NCBI GenBank assembly: GCA_026168455.1
Contig: CM047426.1
Span: forward strand, 76,039,986-76,103,985
Direction of reading: 5' to 3'
DNA: 64,000 bases
From: Theocolax elegans
Taxonomy: Eukaryota > Arthropoda > Insecta > Hymenoptera > Cerocephalidae
Positions within the stretch are counted from its first letter, which is position 1, and each line of letters starts with the position of its first letter. Below the pieces are notes generated by a model. That model did not search any database and was not told the DNA's origin. It was given only the letters and a program-made list of their open reading frames with translations. The translations under genes and the position numbers were made by a program. Below are positions 56,283 to 64,000 of the stretch, piece after piece.

Positions 56283-56318
56283 CTGATGAGGTCGACGTAT
56301 CTTTGTCGACGAAACGTC
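56283..56318 (+). ncRNA. Hammerhead-ribozyme-like core in Penelope-like 3' region
   Basis: CTGATGAG is followed by GTCGAC, an eight-base loop and GTCGAC (a perfect 6-bp stem II), and then GAAAC. These are the conserved hammerhead core strands; Penelope-like elements are known to carry hammerheads. A GTC lies directly after GAAAC. Stem I/III partners are not obvious, and the upstream strand was separated by the giant transposon, which inserted immediately 5' of the core. Confidence 0.55.
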
Positions 56319-56418
56319 GCAATTTCTATATTGAAATTTGTGTTTTTTTGGTTTCTTTAACATCCAACCAACCCGCCCTCATTCAGTTCAAGAAAGAATT
56401 TAAATTTTAAATAAACAA

Positions 56419-57252
56419 GTATGTATTTATTAGAAATAAAAGGTTATTTAAGGAATGAATTTGTTTATAATAATCAAAATAAATATACGGACTTTGTAAG
56501 TATAGGGAAAAATTAATTCGAAATAATTACGAATCAAAACGCAAATTTTAAAAGAGGGTGCAAATGACGAATTACGGAAGAAATGAATGATACAGGTTTT
56601 TATTTATATGCCGCTAAATGTTATAAATAGTTCTTTAAAATTAATACAAACATTCATTTATTTAAAAAGAAAGTTTGATTACTCTGAAAGTACAAAATAT
56701 TAGTGACATAGAACTTTTGGCAATGATCTTTCGTCATTGAATAAATTAATTTTAGGAGGTGAAGTTCTATTTAGATCCGTTTAAAATAATCCAAAATTTT
56801 AATAAGCAGCTACTAAGTACTACAATTTAGTAAGTATATGCACTTTACTATTTTTGGTAAGTTAATTTTTCATTAACATTTATAATTATTAAAATATGAA
56901 TTTAGGCTTTATAAGAATTCATATAGTTTAAAATTTACAGTTAACATTTAATATGTCTCTATTATTTTTATTATTTTTATTCTGATTTCATTACACTAAA
57001 GTTTGGTAAAAACTTTTATTTATAAATTATAATCGTATTTAAAAAAAAAATATAAAATTATAAAACCCAATGCACTATAACAGTACCTCCAAGGTGTTGT
57101 GTGAATCTGTTTAATTTCTAAGGTGTCCATGGTAGTGAAAAAATAATATAATTTAAAAGATTATTTGAAATAAATTAATTACGAAAAACCTTTTTCAAAA
57201 TTAAAAATAGGGGGTTGGCGCGCGAAGCGCGCAGGGGGGCGAAACCCCCTAG
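56419..57252 (+). mobile_element. 3' segment of repeat R with hairpins and CTAG end
   Basis: Matches 58992-59770 inverted (for example GTATGTATTTATTAGAAATA, AGGTGTCCATGGTAGTG). It ends with stem GCGCGC at 57218-57232, stem GGGGG/CCCCC at 57235-57249, and CTAG at 57249-57252 next to TATAT. Confidence 0.8.
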
Positions 57253-58611
57253 TATATATGTTTATATATATTGTAACGGGCACAACTTTTAATAAAAATT
57301 CAAACAATTAAATATAATAATTAGTTTTAAATAACAGCCGTCGATAACGTATTAATAAGCATCGATCGATACACGATTATCTAATATATCGTAATCTCAA
57401 ATGGTAAATAGATATATATGTATATAAGTCAAATGTATGTTCACGCGAATGAACCATTTAAGTATAATCTGACGTCATACTTTGTTTTGATAAATTTAAT
57501 TATGTAATCATAGTTTATATTCAATACTGAAGTAAATTTTATAATAGGATATATTAACAATACAAATTTAAATTGTTAATAAAAATAGGATATCATAATA
57601 TTATAGAATCTCGTTATAATTAAAATTTAAAGTAATTGTAGAACCTTAAGATAATGAAAAAACAAATTCAAATAAGACATTTTTAAAAAGAATGCACACG
57701 ATGCAAAAATGCATATCAATGTAGACTATATAAATTGTACGAATTATAAAAATTCAAACAATTAAATATAATAATTAGTTTTAAATAACAGCCGTCGATA
57801 ACGTATTAATAAGCATCGATCGATACACGATTATCTAATATATCGTAATCTCAAATGGTAAATAGATATATATGTATATAAGTCAAATGTATGTTCACGC
57901 GAATGAACCATTTAAGTATAATCGACGTCATACTTTGTTTTGATAAATTTAATTATGTAATCATAGTTTATATTCAATACTGAAGTAAATTTTATAAGAA
58001 TAGAAAATTAGGATAATTAATAACGCTTCAAATGATATGCAACAACCAACAAGTTTAATTATTTATTTATGTTTATTAAACATTTCAAATTTAAATAATG
58101 TATAAAAAAGTAAGTGCATTATAAAAATCTAGAAAAACCAAAGTTTCTGATAGATTTATCATTATTGTAAATTTTAAAGCTGAAATATTATTTAAAAAGT
58201 TAATAACATTAATGTTATTAACAATACAAATTTAAATTGTTAATAAAAATAGGATATCATAATATTATAGAATCTCGTTATAATTAAAATTTAAAGTAAT
58301 TGTAGAACCTTAAGATAATGAAAAAACAAATTCAAATAAGACATTTTTAAAAAGAATGCACACGATGCAAAAATGCATATCAATGTAGACTATATAAATT
58401 GTACGAATTATAAATATTTAAAAAATAGGATAAGTGAATAAAAATATTTGTGATTTAAAAATTAATTTCAATTGCGAAGAAATAACATAGTTCTTAGGTA
58501 ATAAGCAAAACTGTTAAACGATCAAGAAGCGACTTTAGTATATAAAGGGAGCGAATCTCGATTCGAGGATTATTATTAAACTACAAGCCATTGTAGCATG
58601 TACGATTCGAT
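57253..58611 (+). repeat. Interleaved duplication A-B-A'-X-B'
   Basis: A (57294-57545) recurs at 57747-57998 (marker GCCGTCGATAACGTATTAAT). B (57552-57749) recurs at 58217-58413 (marker GGATATCATAATATTATAG). X (58000-58213) occurs once. A TATATAAAGG near 58542 could be a promoter, and TGTAACGGGCAC at 57274 recalls the start of a retroviral-type long terminal repeat, but no matching end was found. Confidence 0.7.
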
Positions 58612-58980
58612 AAAAAAATCAATTGTGGCAAAGTTAGAATTTTTTCAAGTTGAATATTGACATGTAGTTTATCTAACATTAACCTTGAGATTGGAAATTC
58701 TAACCCAGAAGGATAAATTCTAGACATAATTAGCAACGAATGTTATATATAATGTTTTATAGTAAAAGTGATAGATTTTGAGTTAAATAGCGGTAAACCC
58801 AGCTGGTGTTGAAAAAAACTAGAAAAAATTCACTTTTTGAGGTTAGAATAACTTTTGAGCAAATAGATTACAGTACCTAAAAATTTTTTTCTGTATTCTG
58901 AAAGACATTTGCAATGTGTACCCAAAATTTGATGCATTTTAAAATTTTGATCGGAGCACTTCACATGGAATATCGCATAT
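58612..58980 (-). mobile_element. Half of foldback F1
   Basis: Corresponds to the right arm of F1, ending in GATCGGAGCACTTCACATGG (diverged tip) before an AT run. The inner half is missing. Confidence 0.75.
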
Positions 58981-58991
58981 ATATATATATA

Positions 58992-60300
58992 CTAGGGGGG
59001 CTTCGCCCCCCTGCGCGCTTCGCGCGCCAACCCCCTATTTTTAATTTCGAAAAAGGTTTTTCGTAATTAATTTATTTAAAATAATGTTTTAAATTGTATT
59101 TTTTTTTCACTACCATGGACACCTTAAAAATTAAACAGATTCACACAACACCTTGGAGGTATTGCTATAGTTATTATAATTTATAAATAAATGTTTACTA
59201 AAATTTAGTGTAATGAAATCAGAATAAAAATAATAAAAAAAAATAAAGACATATTAAATGTTAACTGTAAATTTTAAACTATATGAATTCTTATAAAGCT
59301 TAAATTTATATTTTAATAATTATAAATGTTAATGAAAAATTAACTTACCAAAAATAGTAAAGTACATATACTTTCTAAATTGTAGTATTTTAGTTAAAAA
59401 CTTATTAAAATTTTGGATTATTTTAAACCGTTATAAATAGAAATTCACCTTCTAAAATTAATTTATTTAATGACGAACGATCATCGCCAAAAGTTCTATG
59501 TCATTAATATTTTGTACTTTAATAGTAATAAAACTTTCTTCTTAATTAAATTAATTTTTGTATTAATTTTAAAGAATTATTTATAAAATTTTAGCGCTAT
59601 ATAAATAATAACCTGTTTCTTCCATTTCTCCCGTGATTCGTAATTTGCACTCTCTTTCAAAATTTGCGTTTTAATCCATAATTATATCCAATTTATTTTT
59701 ACTATGCAGAGCCCAAATATTTATTTTGATTATTATAAACAAATTCATTTCTTAAATATCCTTCTATTTCTAATAAATACATACTTGTTTATTTAAAATA
59801 TTGTGTTATATAAATATAAATTATCTACACACTTATATATCCATACAATTTTGAAATATTAATTTAAAAAATGTTTAAATTAAATGCTTCTAAATTAATA
59901 GTTTTTGAAAATCTATTCAAATGTAATTCGTATTTTATATTGCCACTGTTAAAATTTGAATTTTCTTTTGCCTATACTGTTTATAATAGAATTATCTTAA
60001 AAATGCAATAATTAATATATTTAATTTTTAACCCATTGTATATATCATATGGATATTTGGAAAAGTGTATGTTATACTTGATTAATATTTATTTAATCTT
60101 CAAACAATTTTGCATCTGTATTTAAAGCATTACATTGCATTTTAGATCCGTTATTATTATTGGGTATACGTTTAAAAATTTTATGAGTTTTATCAAGAAT
60201 GAGTAGACAAATACACATTCTTTCAAGTTATGTTCACAACTTTTTTTTGCGCACGGAAAAAATTCGTATATTATGTATTCTTGAAAAAACAATTTTAAAA
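58992..60300 (-). mobile_element. Repeat R, uninterrupted copy
   Basis: On the - strand from 60300 to 58992, ending in the double hairpin and CTAG. It lacks both the recombinase element (ACTCATAAAATTTTTAAAC is continuous) and the Penelope-like element (ATTTTAAATAAACAAGTATG is continuous). It is about 1.3 kb, flanked by AT repeats. Confidence 0.85.
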
Positions 60301-60373
60301 TATATATATATATATTATATAAATATTACGCCGCACGCACACACACCCACATACATACATATATATATATACA
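60301..60373. repeat. TA and CA/CATA microsatellite
   Basis: (TA)n, CGCACGCACACAC and (CATA)n between R and the next foldback element. Confidence 0.85.
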
Positions 60374-61818
60374 TATATGTGGTCTATTTCACGTCAAGTG
60401 GTACGATGAAAATTTTAAATCACTCCAAAATTTGAGAACAGGCTGGAAACATCTTCCAGAACATACAAAAAAAATTTAAGTGTTAAAAATAATTTGCTTA
60501 AGAGTTATTTGACCATGAAAAGTGGAAATTTTTCAATTTATTAGAAAAATTTCTATTTTTAAAGCCATTTATCTCAAAATCTGTTGATTTTTTTGAAAAA
60601 ACATTACAAACAACTTTTGTTTAAATTAATTTTTAGAACTTATCTACCATGGTTACATTTCTTAATTTTAAAATCTCGAAGAGATAGAACGCCCGGAAAT
60701 ATTGAATTTCAAAAAAAGGCGATCACGCCACAATCGAGTTTGATCTAACACCGCTCAAAAGATCACATTTTTCGCTAGCTTTCGAATGGCTTGGGTTAGC
60801 TTATTGGCCAAGACCGCTGTTGTAAGTTATGCCTCATAAACCTCATAAAATCACTAATTTTCACGTATTTTAGGACATAACTTACACCAAAGGTGTAATA
60901 TATATATAATATATATATGGGGTATTCCACGTGAAGTGGTCCGATCAAAATTTTAAAATGCACCAAATTTTGAGTACACTTTGCCAATTTTTTTGCAGAT
61001 TACAGAAAAAAATTTTTAGTTACTGGAATTTATTAGCTCAAAAGTTATTATAACCTCAAAAAGTGAACTTTATCCAGTTTTTTTCAACACCAGCTGGGTT
61101 TATCGCTATTTAACTCAAAATCTATCAAATTTTACTATACAAACATTCGTTGCTAATTATGTGTAGAATTTATCCTTCTGGGTTAGAATTTCTAATCTTA
61201 AGGTCAATGTTACATAAACTACATGTCAATATTCAACTTAAAAAGTGTAAGTTCGCCGCAATTGATTTTTTTATCCAAAAGTCTAAAAGAAAGCTTGGAG
61301 CAATACCTTTCAAATAGTCTGTAGCTTTTTGTGGCCTTCAATTCTGTAAAAAGTTATGATAATTTAAAGAAAGACAAAAAATTTACAAAAATTAACATGG
61401 TATTTGGTGTTTGTGTGTTCAAAAAATGTGATCTTTTGAGCGGTGTTAGATCAAAATCGATTGTGGCGTGGTCGCCTTTTTTTGATATTCAATATTTCCG
61501 GGCGTTCTACCTCTTCGAGATTTTAAAATCAGGAATTGTAACCCAAGTAGATAAGTTCTAAAGATTATTTTGAACAAAAGTTGTTTATAATGTATTTTTT
61601 AAAAAATCAATAGATTTTGAGATAAATAGCTTTGAAAATAATAATTTCTCCAAAAAATTGAAAAATTTCCATTTTTCATGGTGGAATAACTCTTAGGCAA
61701 ATTATTTTTAACACCTCAAATTTTTTTTCTATCTTCTGGAAGATATTTCCAGTCTGTTCACAAAATTTGGAGTGATTTCAAATTTTCATCGTACCACTGA
61801 TGTGAAATAGCCCATATA
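60374..61818. mobile_element. Foldback element F4 with F1 half nested in its loop
   Basis: The ends are ATGTGGTCTATTTCACGTCA and, inverted, a match at ATGTGAAATAGCCCATATAT. Arms pair over about 480 bp, including AAAGATCACATTTTT and GGCGATCACGCCACAATCGA. F4 tips resemble diverged F1 tips (TATTYCACGT...AGTGGT.CGAT), so the two may be sister families. Confidence 0.7.
60914..61400 (+). mobile_element. Left half of foldback F1 inside F4
   Basis: Starts ATATGGGGTATTCCACGTGA and follows the left arm of 13554-14549 up to AAAATTAACATGG, where F4 sequence resumes. Confidence 0.7.
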
Positions 61819-61823
61819 TATGG

Positions 61824-62757
61824 TAATGAACAATTAACTTACCAAAAATAGTAAAGTGCATATACTTAATTGTAGTATTTAGTAAAAACCTATTAAAATT
61901 TTAGATTATTTGAAACAAATTTAATAGAACTTTACCTCCTAAAATTAATTTATTTAAGTCATCGCCAAGAGTTCTACATGTCATTAATATTTTGTACTTT
62001 AAGAGTAATAAAACTTTCTTCTTAATTAAATTAATTTTTGTATTAGCTTTAAAGAATTATTTATAACATTTTAGCGGTATATAAATAAAAACCTGTTTCT
62101 ATCATTTCTCCCGTAATTCGTAATTTTTCACCCTCTTTCAAAATTTGCGTTTTAATCCATAATTATATCCAATTTATTTTTCCCTTTAGTTACAGAGCCC
62201 ATAAATTTATTTTAATTATTATAAACAAAGGCATTCCTTAAATAACCTTTTGTTTCTAATAAATACATACTTGTTTATATAAAATATTATTTTATATAAA
62301 TATACGTAATCTACTTACTTATATATCCATACAATTTTTAAATTTTGATTTGAATAATATTTAAATTAAATACTACTAAAATAATAATTTTCGAAAAATT
62401 TTTGAAATGTAATTCGTATTTTCTATTGCCTCTGTTAAAATTTGAATTTTCTTTTGCCATTACTGTTTATAATAGAATTATCTTAAAAATGCAATAATTA
62501 ATGTATTAATTTTTAATTTATTGTATATTTCACATATAGCTATTTGAAAAAGTGTATGTTATACTTGATTAATATTTATTTTATCTTCGTAAAATTGTGC
62601 ATATTTTTAAAAACATTACATTAAATTTTAGGTCCGTTTTTATTTTATGAGTTTTATCAGGAATAAGTAAACTAATACACATTCTTTCAAGTTATATTCA
62701 CAACTTTTTTTTGCGCACGGAAAAAATACATATATTATCTATTCTTGAAAAAACAAA
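61824..62757 (-). mobile_element. Repeat R, third copy, 3'-truncated
   Basis: Matches 59331-60300 but lacks the hairpin/CTAG end. It also lacks the recombinase and Penelope-like insertions, and has a 15-20-bp deletion near the recombinase insertion point. Confidence 0.8.
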
Positions 62758-62759
62758 TA

Positions 62760-62811
62760 ACACGTACACACACATACGCACACACATACGCACACACATA
62801 CACACACACAC
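62760..62811. repeat. (CACATACG)n / CA microsatellite
   Basis: About 50 bp of CACACATACG repeats between R copy 3 and an F1 fragment. Confidence 0.9.
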
Positions 62812-62814
62812 ACT

Positions 62815-63000
62815 TCTGGGTTAGAATTTCTAATTTCAATGTAAATGTTATATATAAAATACATGCCAATATTCAACTTAAAAAAAGTGTAAATGCGCTA
62901 CGATTGATTTTTTATCCAAAAGTTTGAAAGAAAGCTTGGAGCAATACCTTTCAAATAGTCTGTAGCATTTTTATGGCCTTCAGTTCTGTAAAAAGTTATG
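62815..63000 (+). mobile_element. Fragment of foldback F1
   Basis: Covers the inner left arm (GGGTTAGAATTTCTAAT, AGCTTGGAGCAATACCTTTC, TCTGTAAAAAGTTATG). It joins directly to a fragment of R at 63001. Confidence 0.7.
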
Positions 63001-63083
63001 AATTATCTTAAAAATGCAATAATTAAAGTATTTAATTTTTAACCCACTCTATATATCACATATGGATATTTGGAAAAGTGTAT
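63001..63083 (-). mobile_element. Fragment of repeat R
   Basis: AATTATCTTAAAAATGCAAT and ATGGATATTTGGAAAAGTG match 59990-60070; cut at 63083 by the hAT-type MITE duplication. Confidence 0.75.
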
Positions 63084-63091
63084 GTTCACAC

Positions 63092-63194
63092 CAGGGTTGC
63101 CAGATGGCGATTTTTTCTCTTCGTTGCTCTTGCATAATAAACATCAAAATACGTTAGAGAGAAGATGAAAGAAAATCGCCAACTGGTCACGCTG
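63092..63194. mobile_element. hAT-type MITE, 103 bp
   Basis: CAGGGTTGCCAGATGGCGAT at the left pairs with ATCGCCAACTGGTCACGCTG at the right. GTTCACAC flanks it exactly at 63084-63091 and 63195-63202, an 8-bp duplication typical of hAT. Confidence 0.85.
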
Positions 63195-63646
63195 GTTCAC
63201 ACACACACACTCACACACACACTCACGCACGCACACGCGCACGCACACGCACACGCACGCACACACACAAACACACACACACACACACACATACACACAC
63301 ACACATATATATATGACATATATATAACATATATATGACATATATATATATATAACATATATATGACATATATATATATATAACATATATATGACATATA
63401 TATATAACATATATATGACATATATATATAACATATATATAACATATATATATAACATATATATATATAAAACATATATATATATGTTGAATTCTGAATT
63501 CTTAGACACGGCGGCGGCGGCGGTGAAATATTTATATATTATAGAGAGATATATAACATATAAATATGACACATATATATATAACATATATATGACATAT
63601 ATATATATAAAACATATATATATATGGTGAATTCTGAATTCTTAGA

Positions 63647-63677
<31 letters not shown>

Positions 63678-63720
63678 AAATATTTATATATTATAGAGAT
63701 ATATATATATATATATATCA
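63195..63720. repeat. Compound CA / TA / GGC microsatellite with duplicated block
   Basis: (CA)n with GCAC variants (63195-63303), then (ATATGACATAT)n. TGAATTCTGAATTCTTAGAC followed by (GGC)n and GAAATATTTATATATTATAG occurs twice, about 63485 and 63630. Long Tyr/Ile frames on both strands are artefacts of the repeat. Confidence 0.92.
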
Positions 63721-64000
63721 ATAAACAATTTTTAATGTTAATCGAAAGAATATATTGAATGTTAATCTAAAAAACATATTCATATATAGTTATGTATGAA
63801 TAAATTGTAATAAATAGAATTATACATATACTGCTTACAGAAATTATGTAATTAAAATAATGGTGCCCGTGCCCGGAACACAGGTTATCTCAGCTTCCGA
63901 GTCCTGCCACCGTACGGAAATTAACACGAAATGCTGACGCTGCAGTATCGTACATATCGTTGCCAATATCGCGCCACTTTACAGTGTTGTTTTTGTTTGA
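63721..64000. other. Window end, GC-richer from 63860, nothing identified
   Basis: GTGCCCGTGCCCGGAACACAG and CGCTGCAGTATCGTACATAT are richer in GC than the rest, which could mark the edge of a gene or another element outside the window. No frame or motif supports a call. Confidence 0.35.

Larger units (their letters stand above)
25269..56403 (+). mobile_element. Penelope-like retroelement, 5'-truncated, split by the giant transposon
   Basis: The element is 25269-25986 joined to 56284-56403, about 840 bp. It interrupts repeat R with a 15-bp duplication, ATTTTAAATAAACAA, at 25254-25268 and 56404-56418. It holds the C-terminal GIY-YIG part of the ORF, a 180-bp 3' stretch, and a hammerhead-like core. 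The reverse-transcriptase part is missing, as expected of a 5'-truncated insertion. The giant MULE transposon lies between its two parts. Confidence 0.8.
22658..57252 (+). mobile_element. Repeat R (Helitron-like 3' end), split by two insertions
   Basis: Segments 22658-22777, 24897-25268 and 56419-57252, joined in order, match the uninterrupted copy at 58992-60300 (- strand). The 3' end carries two hairpins, GCGCGC-GAA-GCGCGC and GGGGG-CGAAA-CCCCC, followed by CTAG next to T. This is the layout expected of a Helitron 3' end, although the hairpin-to-CTAG distance is short. The 5' end has no clear TC start, so the class remains inference. R contains the tyrosine-recombinase element (22778-24896) and the Penelope-like element (25269-56403). 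It has no coding sequence of its own. Confidence 0.75.

Noticed and set aside
57274..58611. Solo LTR beginning TGTAACGGGCAC with a TATA box near 58542
   Set aside because: No matching CA end or target duplication was found, and the block is explained by the A/B duplication.
63144..63721. Tyr/Ile- and Cys/Val-rich frames on both strands
   Set aside because: They translate (TA)n, (CA)n and (GGC)n microsatellites.

Overview
This is an AT-rich, eukaryotic, repeat-dominated window, most likely from an insect (possibly a hymenopteran; this is inference from AT content, spliced transposase genes, microsatellites and the mix of repeat families). I see no convincing host gene. Almost everything that can be recognised is mobile DNA, much of it nested, and target-site duplications (TSDs) let the order of insertion be read.

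The central object is one giant DNA transposon, 25987-56275 (30.3 kb). It has about 1.9-kb terminal inverted repeats (TIRs 25987-27875 and 54315-56275), tips GGGACGATGTC/GACATCGTCCC, and a perfect 8-bp TSD (ACAGTGCC at 25979-25986 and 56276-56283). Inside it a split gene on the + strand (28770-53958, at least nine exons) encodes a Mutator-like (MULE) transposase with an N-terminal FLYWCH zinc finger and all three catalytic acidic residues. Its introns have filled with further elements: a TA-flanked element (30632-31819), a TTAA-flanked MITE (33044-33251), an 8-bp-TSD foldback element (34824-35952), and a second large element (39931-52075) that carries a roughly 10.5-kb satellite array of about 376-bp dimeric units. 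That array is itself interrupted by a PIF/Harbinger-like MITE and by a 100-N assembly gap.

The giant transposon sits inside a 5'-truncated Penelope-like retroelement (25269-25986 plus 56284-56403; GIY-YIG endonuclease; hammerhead-like core just after the insertion point; 15-bp TSD). That retroelement sits inside a Helitron-like repeat R (22658-57252), which also holds a 2.1-kb tyrosine-recombinase (Crypton-like) element (22778-24896). Two further copies of R, at 58992-60300 and 61824-62757, lack both insertions and serve as natural empty sites. Joining 25986 to 56284 restores the Penelope-like 3' region, and joining 25268 to 56419 restores R.

Left part (1-22.6 kb): a MITE with TTA duplication (663-1339), a 240-bp tandem array (1860-3540), a hAT-type MITE with internal tandem repeats (6758-7454), a GA-rich microsatellite, and a second, 5'-truncated copy of the same MULE gene on the - strand (exons between 18302 and 9116). 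The intron between its exons at 18.1 kb and 11.9 kb has been invaded by three palindromic (foldback) families, F1, F2 and F3, two of them nested at 14.6-17.0 kb.

Right part (56.4-64 kb): the end of R, an interleaved duplication A-B-A'-X-B' (57294-58413), R copies, foldback fragments, a 103-bp hAT-type MITE with 8-bp TSD (63092-63194), and long CA/TA/GGC microsatellites. Splice sites, reading frames and TSDs were read by eye; no alignment or database search was possible.
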